Made by a program: the position numbers and the translations under genes. A stretch of 64,000 bases of DNA from Pedobacter riviphilus (lineage in GTDB: Bacteria > Bacteroidota > Bacteroidia > Sphingobacteriales > Sphingobacteriaceae): positions 4,650,001-4,714,000 of the forward strand of contig NZ_CP061171.1 of NCBI RefSeq assembly GCF_014692875.1, written 5' to 3'. The notes under the pieces were generated by a model that did not search any database, was not told the DNA's origin, and saw only the letters and a list, made by a program, of their open reading frames with translations. Positions within the stretch are counted from its first letter, which is position 1. Each line of letters opens with the position of its first letter. Of the stretch, positions 28,652 to 37,892 are shown one piece after another.

Positions 28652-30175
28652 CTAATCGTTAATATTTTCGTCTCTTTTATTTGATAAATAAATTGCGCCA
28701 ATAACCAAACTCAATGCGGCTATACCTATCGGATACCAAAGGCCGGATAATGGCGTAGCGCCAGAAAAGCTTGCAATTAGTGTTGCAATAAATGGCACAA
28801 GCCCTCCAAATACACCGTTACCGATATGATAAGGCAGCGACATAGAGGTATACCTGATTTTAGTCGGGAATAACTCCACAAGAAAAGCCGCAATTGGTCC
28901 ATAAACCATGGTTACCAGCAAAATCTGGAAGAAGATTAAGCCAACAAATTTCCAGAATACTGGTTTAGGCAAAACTTTATCTTTTACCACTTCTTTGCCT
29001 AAGAGGATTCCTTTTGTTGCAGAAACCGTATCGGTTTGAACCTTGTTAAAAGAAGCACCATTTCTAAGCATTACTTTAGTAGAAACTGTTCGTAAACTAT
29101 CAGTTGAGTTCGCAATTAAAATCGAAGTTACTGGAGCTGGAGTAACAGATAAAATATCAGTCTGTTCAATTTTTGTATAATCGGTATCGTCTAAAAACAT
29201 TTGATAAATTGGACGATAGAATAGAATACCCAAAAGCATACCGCTCAGCATAATCCATTTCCGGCCAACCTTATCGCTCCAGGCACCAAACACCACAAAA
29301 AACGGTGTGGCAAAAGCTATTCCCCAGAGCAAAATATATCTCGAATCGTTAAAATCCAGCTTACAGGTATTCTCTAAAAACGACTGTGCATAAAACTGCC
29401 CCGTATACCAGATTACCCCTTGCCCCATAGTAGCACCAAACAGCGCCAGAAGTACCATTTTAAAATTCGCTTTGTTGTTAAAGCTCTCTTTCAATGGATT
29501 TTTTGAGACATTTCCTTCGGCCTTCAATTTAGAAAACATGGGCGATTCGTGCATTTTCATGCGGATATAAATCGAAACTACAACCAATACGATCGATAAT
29601 AGAAAAGGGATTCTCCAGCCCCAATCACCAAAGGTTTCGGCGCCCAAAATGTTTTTTGTGATTACGATAATCCCCAACGAAAGGAATAAACCCAGTGTTG
29701 CGGTGGTTTGGATCCAGCTGGTAAAAAAGCCCCGTTTATCTTTAGGTGCGTGCTCTGCTACATAAGTTGCAGCCCCACCATACTCTCCGCCAAGGGCTAA
29801 TCCTTGAATCAGCCTTAATATTAAAACCAAAATTGGGGCAGCATAGCCGATACTTTTATAAGAAGGGATTAAACCGATAAAAAATGTCGATCCACCCATC
29901 AGCACCAAAGTGAGCAAGAAAGTATATTTCCTGCCAATTAAATCGCCAAGCCTGCCGAAAACCAATGCACCAAACGGACGAACAATAAAACCCGCGGCAA
30001 AAATAGCCAAAGTATTAATGAGTGCCGATGCACCCGCATCTCCTGGAAACAGCTGATGGCCAATGATAACCGCAAGGCTACCAAAAATGTAAAAATCATA
30101 CCATTCAATCAGTGTGCCTAAAGATGATGCACCGATTACTTTAAAAATATTGTTCTTGGGTAAATTGTCGCTCAT
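28652..30175 (-). CDS. MFS transporter of the metabolite:H+ symporter (MHS) family
   Basis: A 507-residue permease when read from the ATG at 30175 (MSDNLPKNNIFKVIG); the longer reading to 30229 adds an unlikely hydrophobic leader. Family motifs: GTLIEWYDFYIFGSLA, RPFGALVFGRLGDLIGRKYTF (split: RPFGALVFGRLGD, IGRKYTF) and ALGGEYGGAATYVAEHAP. About 80 residues between two late membrane segments (roughly 320-400, DDTDYTKIEQTDIL onwards) form an extended hydrophilic insert that is longer than in ProP or ShiA. Substrate unknown; organic acids or compatible solutes are usual for the family. Nothing ties it to pectin except adjacency. Confidence 0.85.
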   Translation of the reverse strand: MSDNLPKNNIFKVIGASSLGTLIEWYDFYIFGSLAVIIGHQLFPGDAGASALINTLAIFAAGFIVRPFGALVFGRLGDLIGRKYTFLLTLVLMGGSTFFIGLIPSYKSIGYAAPILVLILRLIQGLALGGEYGGAATYVAEHAPKDKRGFFTSWIQTTATLGLFLSLGIIVITKNILGAETFGDWGWRIPFLLSIVLVVVSIYIRMKMHESPMFSKLKAEGNVSKNPLKESFNNKANFKMVLLALFGATMGQGVIWYTGQFYAQSFLENTCKLDFNDSRYILLWGIAFATPFFVVFGAWSDKVGRKWIMLSGMLLGILFYRPIYQMFLDDTDYTKIEQTDILSVTPAPVTSILIANSTDSLRTVSTKVMLRNGASFNKVQTDTVSATKGILLGKEVVKDKVLPKPVFWKFVGLIFFQILLVTMVYGPIAAFLVELFPTKIRYTSMSLPYHIGNGVFGGLVPFIATLIASFSGATPLSGLWYPIGIAALSLVIGAIYLSNKRDENIND

Positions 30176-30278
30176 AAGTAATAAGAGTATTTGGTTTCCC
30201 AAGATAAACATTTGAATGACAATCGGCAACCTGTACTGTTTGTCATTTAATTTGTTACATAACCAAACATTTCGGCTT

Positions 30279-30286
30279 TAGTTTTG
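30279..30286 (+). promoter_or_regulatory. Bacteroidota -7 promoter element
   Basis: TAGTTTTG matches TAnnTTTG. A TTTG at 30251-30254 may be the -33 element. Transcription would begin about 30 bases before the bestrophin ATG. Confidence 0.6.
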
Positions 30287-30325
30287 TATTTTCATCCGTA
30301 ACGAATTTATTTTCCATCAGATTAT

Positions 30326-31216
30326 ATGCTTTTAATACAAAACATTAGATTAAGTAGAATTTTAAGAAATACGTGGCAGGTTGATCTGATCATGATTGCC
30401 TCCTGTACCGCAGCTTACTTTGTACGCGAATATTTAATTGCACATCATTTTTCCATTCCATCTATTATTCCAACAGTTTTAGGGACGGCTATTGCCTTTT
30501 TTATTGGTTTTAACAATAACCAGGCTTATGATAGATGGTGGGAAGCCCGAAAAATATGGGGTGCTTTGGTAAATGATTCACGCTCCTTTGCAAGGGCTTT
30601 GATTAATTATGTTGAGGAGGATGAAGAAAGCGCAAAACGCATGATTTACAGGCACATTGCATTTTTATATGCTTTAAAGGCTAACTTGAGGGGAGCGGTA
30701 GATGAAATTTACACCAAGTATTTATCTGAGGCAGATTTAAAGGAAATTAGGAAACACAATAATGCACATAATGCCATTTTAAATATCCAATCGAGAGATT
30801 TACAAAAATTATCAAAAGCAAATGTTATTGATGGTTTCCGTTTTATTGAGATCAATGAGATGCTTACACGGTTTTCCGATTCTATGGGTATGAGCGAACG
30901 GATTAAAAACACCATATTCCCTACTACCTATACATATTTAACTAAAGTGTTTATCTGGCTATTTGTGGTAACATTCACCCTGGTAATCAGTCAGGATGCA
31001 GGGCCCGCAGCCATATTTTTGGGCTGGTTAATCGGTTTCGTATTTGTATCTACGCAGATTAATGGAATGAGCTTGGTTAACCCTTTCGAAAATAATTCGG
31101 CGGGCGTTCCGCTTAACCAGATTACCAGAACGATAGAGATTAATCTTTTGCAAATGCTAGAAGAAGACGAGATTCCAGAGCCTGTTAAGCCAATTAATGA
31201 TGAATATGTTCTTTAA
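30326..31216 (+). CDS. bestrophin-family chloride channel-like membrane protein
   Basis: A 296-residue member of the bestrophin/RFP-TM (UPF0187) family of pentameric anion channels. Signatures: FFIGFNNNQAYDRWWEARKIWG near 54-75 (read as GFNNNQAYDRWWEARKIWG), followed by a cytoplasmic helical region, and the C-terminal GLVNPFENN-like run SLVNPFENNSAGVPLNQI. Hydrophobic segments lie at about 20-60 and 205-245. It stands alone between the MHS operon and the TlpA gene. Confidence 0.9.
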   Translation: MLLIQNIRLSRILRNTWQVDLIMIASCTAAYFVREYLIAHHFSIPSIIPTVLGTAIAFFIGFNNNQAYDRWWEARKIWGALVNDSRSFARALINYVEEDEESAKRMIYRHIAFLYALKANLRGAVDEIYTKYLSEADLKEIRKHNNAHNAILNIQSRDLQKLSKANVIDGFRFIEINEMLTRFSDSMGMSERIKNTIFPTTYTYLTKVFIWLFVVTFTLVISQDAGPAAIFLGWLIGFVFVSTQINGMSLVNPFENNSAGVPLNQITRTIEINLLQMLEEDEIPEPVKPINDEYVL

Positions 31217-31250
31217 GTTTTTATCGTTTCTTCCCTGTTTTCGGAAATTA

Positions 31251-31796
31251 TTAATTACCTGTTAATGTACTTTTTAACTTCTCTTCAAAAAGTACCGATT
31301 TAGCTTTAAACTGTGGGTCGGAAAAGGAAATATTAGCAGTAGCGTAAATAATCTTTCCATTTTTTCCTACCAAAATATTTGACGGAAAGCCGTGGTTGAT
31401 ATTCAGTTTTCGGATCTCATCTTTACTCAATGATATAATTTCGTATCTGTAACCGTTCCGTTTCTGAAAGTGCCTGGCACTGGCGGGGCTATCATGGGTA
31501 ATCCCGATAAACCTTACGGCCTTTTTACCATATTTAGCCACCAGGTTATTTAATTCGGGTATTTCGGCTATACAGGGCGGGCATTTTTCGAACCAAAAGT
31601 TAATCACTACTACCTGATTTTTTAAATCGGTATTGGAGAATTGTTTTTTATTGATGGTTAAACCGTTAAAAGGCGGTAAATCTTTACCTATTAAATCTTC
31701 AAAAAAAGTTTCCTGCGTAGCCCATTTAACCGGAGCATCTTGAGCCAATGCTGTGAAAGAAAAAACAGAGAATAGTAGAATAAGGTAAGTTTTCAT
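31251..31796 (-). CDS. TlpA/ResA-like periplasmic thioredoxin
   Basis: The ATG at 31796 gives 181 residues with a clear signal peptide (ends ALAQD near residue 20); the track-length reading to 31826 is less likely. The thioredoxin fold carries FWFEKCPPCIAEIP with the redox pair Cys72 and Cys75, an AhpC/TSA-TlpA pattern (GFPSNILVGKNGKII) and the cis-Pro region. It probably reduces disulfides in the periplasm, with no fixed partner visible. A terminator at 31808-31839 isolates it from the operon upstream. Confidence 0.88.
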   Translation of the reverse strand: MKTYLILLFSVFSFTALAQDAPVKWATQETFFEDLIGKDLPPFNGLTINKKQFSNTDLKNQVVVINFWFEKCPPCIAEIPELNNLVAKYGKKAVRFIGITHDSPASARHFQKRNGYRYEIISLSKDEIRKLNINHGFPSNILVGKNGKIIYATANISFSDPQFKAKSVLFEEKLKSTLTGN

Positions 31797-31807
31797 CAGC
31801 GCTAAAT

Positions 31808-31839
31808 ATAAAAAAAGTCCTACCAATTTGGCAGGACTT
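31808..31839 (-). terminator. intrinsic terminator after the DUF4097-like gene
   Basis: On the minus strand AAGTCCTGCC, five bases, GGTAGGACTT followed by TTTTTAT. It ends the sigma factor operon 25 bases after the stop of the gene at 31865. Confidence 0.85.
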
Positions 31840-31864
31840 CAAGGTTTGTTTGGTTTAGAAAATC

Positions 31865-33151
31865 TTATTTAAATGTAACTGAACCATATTCGGTTTTAAT
31901 GGATACGTTTGCAGCACCACCACTACCAATTTTACCAGTATATTTTTTAGTTTCATCGTCTTTACTTACCAGGTTTGATGTTACGTTCGAACCATATTTA
32001 AAGCCCGCGTACGAAGTAGAAACATTAAAGTTTGCATTATAACGATCTGCGAAGCCCAATCCGATGCTTACATATTCGCCTCCGAATGTGAAATTTTTAC
32101 ACGCTGGGGTAATTTCGCTCACATTTAAACGGTTGTAATCCATTTTGATATTAGCATCGCCATTTAGTGCGCCTAAAGTAACATTCGAATATTCTGCATT
32201 CACTGCAATTTTCCCTGCCGATGCAATATTTAAATCGCCATAAGCCTGTTTAGCAACCGTATTGCCTTTAACCGTATTGATGTTTACTTTAGCATATTCT
32301 GAATTTAAAAGTAAGTTGCCTCCAATCGTCCCAATGGTTAATCCTCTACCATACTGTACTTTAATATCAGCAGATTTTCTGATCGTATTAATGTTTACAG
32401 CAACATATTCTGCATTAAGTTCTAAGGTACCAACAGCACCAATGGTTACAGGCCCGTTATATTCGTGCTTTACTACAGCAGCATTTAAGTCCTGAATATC
32501 GCATTTACCATACTGAACATTAATGTAGTTGTTAGTATTACTTAAGTTACCAGCTACAAGGTTACCATATTCTACTTTTAAGGAGGTTGGCCCTGCGAAA
32601 TTACCCATTTCTACATTACCATATTGCTGTAGAACCGTTAAGGGGTTTACTGCTGGCATAAATACGGTATAGCTTACTTTTACTTCTCGCCTCCAGGTAG
32701 TTACGCCATTTTTCATTCCACGTCCATAACGTCCGCTTCTGTCGCCCATGTTGGTTTTGATAGAAACTACATCACCATTTTTAGCAGCATCGATATTCAC
32801 GCCATCAATCAATTTCTGTACATCGCTGTCTGAATTGCTATAAGCTTTAATATCTACATCCACTCGCACTTCTTTTTTATCCCAGGTTTTGATTAGGATA
32901 GATCCGTATTGGTTGTTTAAATTAACCTTATCGTTATTATCTACACTAAAACTCTTGCTAAAAGATTTCGAACGTTCGGCATCACCGCCTGCTTGCTTAT
33001 ACTTTGAAGTGTTAACCATCGCCAGTGTTGACGATTTCTCTACATTTTCTATAACTATTTTCTCTGATGGACTATTCACCACCCCTTCTTGCGCATTAGT
33101 TTTTACGGCAATTAAAGCCATAAAGGCTAAAAGTATTTTTATTGTTTTCAT
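31865..33151 (-). CDS. exported repeat protein, DUF4097/putative adhesin-like
   Basis: A 428-residue secreted protein (signal peptide to about residue 20, TNAQ). From about 75 it consists of short repeated beta units in which a YG or EY pair recurs every 18-22 residues (NNQYGSILIKTWD, LQQYGNVEMGNF, VEYGNLVAGNL, VQYGKCDIQDL, SEYAKVNINTV), as in DUF4097/GIN-type beta-helix proteins. Such proteins often follow an ECF sigma/anti-sigma pair in Bacteroidota, as here (142 bp downstream of the anti-sigma gene). The role may be envelope-stress sensing or surface coating; this is inference. Confidence 0.65.
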   Translation of the reverse strand: MKTIKILLAFMALIAVKTNAQEGVVNSPSEKIVIENVEKSSTLAMVNTSKYKQAGGDAERSKSFSKSFSVDNNDKVNLNNQYGSILIKTWDKKEVRVDVDIKAYSNSDSDVQKLIDGVNIDAAKNGDVVSIKTNMGDRSGRYGRGMKNGVTTWRREVKVSYTVFMPAVNPLTVLQQYGNVEMGNFAGPTSLKVEYGNLVAGNLSNTNNYINVQYGKCDIQDLNAAVVKHEYNGPVTIGAVGTLELNAEYVAVNINTIRKSADIKVQYGRGLTIGTIGGNLLLNSEYAKVNINTVKGNTVAKQAYGDLNIASAGKIAVNAEYSNVTLGALNGDANIKMDYNRLNVSEITPACKNFTFGGEYVSIGLGFADRYNANFNVSTSYAGFKYGSNVTSNLVSKDDETKKYTGKIGSGGAANVSIKTEYGSVTFK

Positions 33152-33292
33152 GTTGTTAATTGTTAAACATTAAAGGGCTTAAAACCTGCCGGCTGGCATA
33201 AGCAATTTAATGTGGTGAGCGTACGTTGTTGGTATCAAGTAGCGAGAATCGGATATCAAGACCAATCTGGCTATTATTTTATTGCGTTTACC

Positions 33293-33820
33293 TTAAATCT
33301 GGTTAACCCTTTTGTAATCGTCAACCTGGTTAATAATTAATAATTGTTGTTTTAATAGCTGTAGTTGTATTTCGCGGTTTTTAACCATGGCCTTTACCAC
33401 AAAAGTTTGGTTAGGCGAAGTTGGCAGCTCTGCTTTTAATCTTTCATAATCTTCATCAAGCTTTTTCAGATCGGCAGTAAATTTTTTATACAACTCTGGA
33501 TTTGCCGAGGCGAAAATGGCCAAGCTATCTCTTTTTTCAGTAATTAAACCCGCAAAATGAACCTCTTTCTTTGCATACGAGGCACTAACGTCGGCTATTT
33601 CTAAATCTTTGTTTTGTAATTTTCCTACGTATAACCAAACTAAACCGAAAACCACCACGATAGCTGCTGCTGCACTCATCCATAAATAAAGTTTTACAGG
33701 CTTTTTTTTCTTCTTGTTGTCTAATTCCTGTTCAATCTTTGCCCAAAGCCCTGCCGATGGTTCCATTACATCGAAGGCTTTACGGTTTTCCTTTACAAAG
33801 GTTTCTAATCTATTATTCAT
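33293..33820 (-). CDS. probable anti-sigma factor (single-span membrane protein)
   Basis: A 175-residue protein with a cytoplasmic N-terminus (1-45, ending KKKKKP), one membrane span at about 46-66 (LYLWMSAAAAIVVVFGLVWL) and a periplasmic coiled-coil-rich tail. The gene overlaps the sigma factor stop by 8 bp, the classic arrangement for a sigma/anti-sigma pair. No zinc-binding HxxxCxxC motif is visible, so it belongs to a different anti-sigma group or is an accessory protein. The tail ends in a Gln/Leu-rich helix. Confidence 0.7.
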   Translation of the reverse strand: MNNRLETFVKENRKAFDVMEPSAGLWAKIEQELDNKKKKKPVKLYLWMSAAAAIVVVFGLVWLYVGKLQNKDLEIADVSASYAKKEVHFAGLITEKRDSLAIFASANPELYKKFTADLKKLDEDYERLKAELPTSPNQTFVVKAMVKNREIQLQLLKQQLLIINQVDDYKRVNQI

Positions 33821-34370
33821 CTCTCATCCCTTTCTGTTCTAAAATACTTTTTAACTTCTTTTTCGCCCTCATATATTGCGTGCGACTGGTATTTTCACTA
33901 ATTTTTAAAATATGTGCAATCTCTTCATGGTCGTAACCCTCTAAAAGATATAAACTCAACACCACTCTATAGCCATCTGGCAATTCGGTAATGGCTGCCC
34001 TAATTTCATCAGCTTGCAACCGTACTTCACTGTCGTCAAAGCTATCCTCATCAGGCACTTCCGATAGCTCATCGGTACTTACAAACTCCATCTTACGTTT
34101 ACGCAAATAATTGATGGATTTGTTGATCACAATCTGCTTTAACCAAAGTCCGAAAGTGGTTTCCTGCCTAAAATCTACAATTCTGGTAAACGCATCCAGA
34201 AAAGCTTCCTGTAAAACATCTTCAGCCTCTTCTTCGTAATTTAAAATGCGCAGCGCCACATTATACATGGCCTTTGCATACAATTTGTACAATTCAAACT
34301 GTGCTGCACGGCTGCCCTGCATGCATTTTTTTACTAGCTCTAGGTTCTTATCGATGTATACGGCTTCCAA
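33813..34370 (-). CDS. ECF-type RNA polymerase sigma factor
   Basis: A 185-residue sigma-70 of the extracytoplasmic function group. Region 2 is at about 20-90 (LYKLYAKAMYNVALRIL, EEAEDVLQEAFLDAF, GLWLKQIVINKSINYLRKR) and region 4 at about 125-178 (LPDGYRVVLSLYLLEGYDHE, then IAHILKISENTSRTQYMRAK). It overlaps the following gene by 8 bp. The targets are unknown; control of its own operon with the DUF4097-like gene is usual for such sets. Confidence 0.92.
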   Translation of the reverse strand: MEAVYIDKNLELVKKCMQGSRAAQFELYKLYAKAMYNVALRILNYEEEAEDVLQEAFLDAFTRIVDFRQETTFGLWLKQIVINKSINYLRKRKMEFVSTDELSEVPDEDSFDDSEVRLQADEIRAAITELPDGYRVVLSLYLLEGYDHEEIAHILKISENTSRTQYMRAKKKLKSILEQKGMRDE

Positions 34371-34523
34371 AATTTCGAATATTCTGATTATAAGACATAA
34401 GGGATTTTAAAACGTTGCATCAAGGTAGAAAAAAAGTTGAGAAATATGTTAATACAGTATTAAGATAGAATCAAATATCCGATCATGCCGAGGAAGGAAG
34501 CATCACGCTCCAATGAAATAAGC

Positions 34524-34888
34524 CCTTTCATTTCCTAAAAAGAAAAATCACTTTATTATTATTAATGGCAAATGAGCGGTTCTGCGCTTTTGGCTTTTTC
34601 AGCCCCGCTTTTTGGTACGAGTTCCGATGAAGGATCGGAAGCTCTTCCCGGCAATCGGGTTTATTTGACAAAGTTTGGTGCCCTGAAGCAAACCCCTGTT
34701 AACTAAACCCGACAGGAGCGAGCATCCCGATTTTTCATCGGGATAAAGCGGATGGCGGGGCTACAGTACCTATGAAATACTAACCTTTCATTTCCTAAAA
34801 AGAAAAACATTTTATTATTAATAGGAAATGAGCAGTTCTGTGCTTGAAGCAAACCGCTGTATCTATGAAATACTAACCTTTCATTTCC
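34524..34888. repeat. large modular intergenic repeat, copy A
   Basis: Lies in the 642-bp gap between the sigma factor and the gene at 35013. It is built from hairpin modules: TCATTTCC...GGAAATGA (twice), TTCCGATGAAGGATCGGAA, CCCGGCAATCGGG, and ATCCCGATTTTTCATCGGGAT (with a six-base loop), joined by linkers such as GCGGATGGCGGGGCTACAG. The same blocks occur in a different order at 56879-57167. Short reading frames across it are not protein-like. Flanks 34371-34523 and 34889-35012 hold no gene I can support. Confidence 0.75.
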
Positions 34889-35012
34889 AAAACCTAAAAA
34901 TAATTTATACTCAATACAAAACAAGCATCTTCATGTTCGGATATTTGTGGAAAATCAGCTACCTGACCATCATAAATTTGAAATCCCTGAAACAAACAAT
35001 TAACTTCATGCC

Positions 35013-35417
35013 ATGGAAACCGATTTAATCATTTCAGCAATAAACGAGATACACAAAAAAGCAGATCAGGCTTTAGAAAATAAAGATATAACGGCCTATA
35101 CTGCGATGTTTGATGATAGCTTAACTTTTACCCCCGCAGAAGGTATAGCGCTTAATAAACGTGATTATACAATTGATTTAAAAAAGTATTTTGGCCATAT
35201 TAAGGAAATCCATACCAGTTATTACCGCATTAAATCTTCTCTGGAAAACGAAGTTTTTACCGAAAAAATTGCCCGAAAATCAGTCATTTTAAAGCCAAAA
35301 CTGCTTATTTTTTCTAAAAAACAAACTATCCAAACCGAAGAAATTTACCATTGGAAAAATATTAAAGGCGAATGGAAAGCAATCGCTATTGAAATCGTAC
35401 TGGAAGAGAAATATTAA
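35013..35417 (+). CDS. SnoaL/NTF2-like small protein, function unknown
   Basis: A 134-residue cytoplasmic protein with the pattern of the SnoaL/DUF4440 cone-shaped fold: an N-terminal helix (INEIHKKADQALENKDITAY), the TAMFDDSLTFTPAEG strand-turn, and a final amphipathic sheet with YHWKNIKGEWKAIAIEI. No catalytic residues are clear. It stands alone after the modular repeat. A start a few codons upstream is blocked by lack of ATG; 35013 is preferred. Confidence 0.6.
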   Translation: METDLIISAINEIHKKADQALENKDITAYTAMFDDSLTFTPAEGIALNKRDYTIDLKKYFGHIKEIHTSYYRIKSSLENEVFTEKIARKSVILKPKLLIFSKKQTIQTEEIYHWKNIKGEWKAIAIEIVLEEKY

Positions 35418-35499
35418 TGAACGAAGATAAATTGGTAAAATCCTAGTTTATTAAGCAAATCAAATATTATAGCCACCTAAATATTAGTTTCTTACTTTT

Positions 35500-35513
35500 T
35501 TGACTTACATCAA
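35500..35513 (+). promoter_or_regulatory. CRP/FNR-family box candidate
   Basis: TTGAC-TTAC-ATCAA is one base from the TTGAT-N4-ATCAA consensus. Its centre lies about 41.5 bases before the likely start of transcription, taken as the A/T bases just after CACCTTTG (35536-35543), the spacing of class II activation. It would control the truncated gene at 35578. Confidence 0.5.
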
Positions 35514-35577
35514 AGTTTAAGATTTTTAATGGCTGCACCTTTGCAACATTATAGATTATAAATTAAACAAATCAAAA

Positions 35578-35766
35578 ATGAAAAAAGAACATTTCAAATA
35601 CATCAACACACTTTTCGTGGTTATTCCTATGACATTAATTATGGCGTTTGTGGGTTTAATGCGCAACTATGGTTTTGGCGAGGGCTGGTTACAGATTAAT
35701 CTGAATTCATTAATAGTCAAAAATAATGTTTTTGTGATTCTTTGGCTAGTGCGATCGTCATGCTGA
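35578..35766 (+). pseudogene. truncated DUF2798-like two-span membrane protein
   Basis: The first 35 residues (KYINTLFVVIPMTLIMAFVG, then RNYGFGEGW) match the opening span of the small DUF2798 proteins, which normally have two membrane spans and end in a conserved P-x-A-R-K segment. Here the second span is altered (SLIVKNNVFVILWLV) and the frame runs into the inverted repeat at 35756-35821, ending RSSC. Loss of the 3' end through repeat insertion or a rearrangement is the likely cause. Whether the 62-residue product is made is unknown. Confidence 0.5.
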
Positions 35767-35821
35767 ATTTATTTCAGCATCTTTCCAGCAAAAAAGACCC
35801 TGAAATAAATTCAGGGTGACG
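35756..35821. repeat. intergenic inverted repeat, GTCATGCTGAA family
   Basis: Starts CGTCATGCTGAATTTATTTCA, in two overlapping dyads (CTGAATTTATTTCAG; CCTGAAATAAATTCAGGGTGACG). Further members are at 37719-37790 and 50773-50837, and a related one at 50653-50743. This copy overlaps the end of the truncated DUF2798 gene. Confidence 0.75.
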
Positions 35822-35934
35822 TATCCAAAGGACATCCTTCTCATATTAAACTTGGACAAAAAAGTCTTCAAAATGCAAACTTTTGATTGCTTAAAAAACC
35901 TTTAGTTATAGCATTAACTTTAAAACAAAATCGG

Positions 35935-35942
35935 TATTTTTG
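35935..35942 (+). promoter_or_regulatory. Bacteroidota -7 promoter element of aspS
   Basis: TATTTTTG matches TAnnTTTG, 23 bases before the aspS ATG. Confidence 0.6.
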
Positions 35943-35965
35943 CCGCTCAATTTAGATTACAATAT

Positions 35966-37711
35966 ATGTTAAGAACAGTAACTTGTGGTGCATTAAACCT
36001 AAATAACTTAGGCGAAAGTGTTACGCTATGTGGTTGGGTACAAAAATCAAGAGATTTAGGCGGTATGACTTTTATCGACATCCGCGATCGTTATGGTATT
36101 ACCCAGTTGGTTTTTAACATGGACGATAATAAAGCGCTTTGTGAAACTGCACGAACTTTAGGACGTGAGTTTGTAATTAAAGCGATAGGTACCGTTGTAG
36201 AAAGAAGCAATAAAAACCCAAAAATGTCGACCGGGGATGTGGAGATTAAAGTTTCTGCTTTAGAGATTTTAAATGCAGCAAAATTACCGCCCTTCATGAT
36301 CGATGACGAAACAGACGGCGGCGATGAGCTGCGCATGAAATACCGTTATTTAGATTTACGCCGTAATCCGGTTCGCAATAATCTGGTTTTACGTCATAAA
36401 ATGGCACAATCGGTTCGCCGTTATTTAGATGCTTTGGATTTTATCGAAGTAGAAACACCTGTGTTGATTAAATCTACACCAGAAGGTGCAAGAGATTTCG
36501 TGGTGCCTAGCCGCATGAACGAAGGCGAGTTTTATGCTTTGCCTCAATCGCCACAAACCTTCAAACAATTGTTAATGGTTTCGGGTTTCGACCGTTATTT
36601 CCAGATTGTAAAATGTTTCAGGGATGAAGACTTAAGAGCCGACCGTCAACCAGAGTTTACCCAGATCGACTGCGAAATGTCTTTCATCGAACAAGAAGAT
36701 ATATTAAACACTTTTGAAGGGCTGATCCGTACTTTATTTAAAGAAGTGCGTAATTACGATTTACCGGAAGTACCGCGTATGCAATATGCAGATGCGATGC
36801 GTTTATACGGTTCTGACAAACCTGATACCCGTTTTGCCATGCAGTTTGTTGAGCTTAACCATTTGGTAAAAGGCAAAGGCTTCCCGGTTTTCGATAATGC
36901 GGAGCTAGTGGTTGGTATCAATGCAAAAGGTGCGGCAAGTTATACACGTAAGCAGTTAGATGAATTAACCGATTTCATCAAACGTCCGCAGATTGGTGCT
37001 ACAGGTTTGATTTATGCGCGTCATAACGAAGACGGAACCATTAAATCATCAGTAGATAAATTTTTTAACGAAGAAGATCTTAAACAGTGGAGCGAAGCTT
37101 TCGGTACAGAAAAAGGCGATTTATTATTGATTTTAGCCGGCTCTACCGATAAAGTACGCAAACAGTTAAATGAGCTTCGTTTAGAAATGGGTAACCGCTT
37201 AGGTTTACGCGATAAAAACACATTCTCTGCCCTTTGGGTATTGGATTTCCCACTTTTAGAATGGGATGAAGAAACTGAACGTTACCATGCGATGCACCAC
37301 CCGTTCACTTCTCCAAAACCTGAAGATATTGCTTTATTGGACACTAAACCTGGCGAAGTACGCGCCAATGCTTACGATATGGTAATCAACGGAACCGAAG
37401 TTGGTGGCGGATCGATCCGTATCCACGACAGGGCTTTACAGGCTTTAATGTTTAAACATTTAGGTTTCAGTGCAGAAGAAGCGCAAAAACAATTTGGTTT
37501 CTTGATGGATGCTTTTGAATTTGGTGCACCTCCTCATGGCGGTATTGCCTTTGGTTTCGATCGTTTAACCTCAATTTTCGCAGGTTTAGATTCCATCCGT
37601 GATGTGATTGCTTTCCCTAAAAACAACTCTGGAAGAGATGTAATGATCGATAGTCCAAGCACTATTGATGAGAAGCAATTGAAAGAATTGAAGATTAAGA
37701 CAGATTTATAG
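35966..37711 (+). CDS. aspS: aspartyl-tRNA synthetase
   Basis: Charges tRNA-Asp with aspartate. The 581-residue protein has the bacterial layout: OB-fold anticodon-binding domain (1-105, [20 protein letters not shown]), class II motif 1 (about 140), motif 2 [18 protein letters not shown], the bacterial GAD insertion (about 290-410) and motif 3 [11 protein letters not shown]. The length is typical. It is a single-gene unit with its own -7 element upstream and an intrinsic terminator at 37800-37834. Confidence 0.98.
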   Translation: MLRTVTCGALNLNNLGESVTLCGWVQKSRDLGGMTFIDIRDRYGITQLVFNMDDNKALCETARTLGREFVIKAIGTVVERSNKNPKMSTGDVEIKVSALEILNAAKLPPFMIDDETDGGDELRMKYRYLDLRRNPVRNNLVLRHKMAQSVRRYLDALDFIEVETPVLIKSTPEGARDFVVPSRMNEGEFYALPQSPQTFKQLLMVSGFDRYFQIVKCFRDEDLRADRQPEFTQIDCEMSFIEQEDILNTFEGLIRTLFKEVRNYDLPEVPRMQYADAMRLYGSDKPDTRFAMQFVELNHLVKGKGFPVFDNAELVVGINAKGAASYTRKQLDELTDFIKRPQIGATGLIYARHNEDGTIKSSVDKFFNEEDLKQWSEAFGTEKGDLLLILAGSTDKVRKQLNELRLEMGNRLGLRDKNTFSALWVLDFPLLEWDEETERYHAMHHPFTSPKPEDIALLDTKPGEVRANAYDMVINGTEVGGGSIRIHDRALQALMFKHLGFSAEEAQKQFGFLMDAFEFGAPPHGGIAFGFDRLTSIFAGLDSIRDVIAFPKNNSGRDVMIDSPSTIDEKQLKELKIKTDL

Positions 37712-37718
37712 ACAGATC

Positions 37719-37790
37719 CGTCATGCTGAACTTGTTTCAGCATCTTTTTAAGAAGACCCTGATCCCGATGTAAAATCGTGGCAGAGTGAC
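37719..37790. repeat. intergenic inverted repeat, GTCATGCTGAA family
   Basis: CGTCATGCTGAACTTGTTTCA then, 40 bases on, a degenerate GATCCCGATG...GAGTGAC right arm. Lies just after aspS. Same family as 35756-35821 and 50773-50837. Confidence 0.65.
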
Positions 37791-37799
37791 AAAACGCAT

Positions 37800-37834
37800 A
37801 AAAAAGCCTCAGGATTTAGAACCCTGAGGCTTTT
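37800..37834 (+). terminator. intrinsic terminator after aspS
   Basis: AAAAGCCTCAGG, nine bases, CCTGAGGCTTTT. The stem has symmetric A and T tracts, so it can end transcription from both strands (aspS and the convergent gene at 37893). Confidence 0.9.
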
Positions 37835-37892
37835 GATTTAAGATCATTTTGGCAATTGCTCAAAATGAACAAATGGCTAATGAACCATTTAA

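Noticed and set aside
28652..30229. MHS transporter start at 30229
   Set aside because: Adds an unusual hydrophobic leader before MSDNLPKNN; the ATG at 30175 matches family N-termini.
34703..34924. Minus-strand reading frame of 73 codons in the modular repeat
   Set aside because: The same peptide words recur in the other repeat copy (56824-57012) because the DNA is repeated; stops and composition are not those of a gene.
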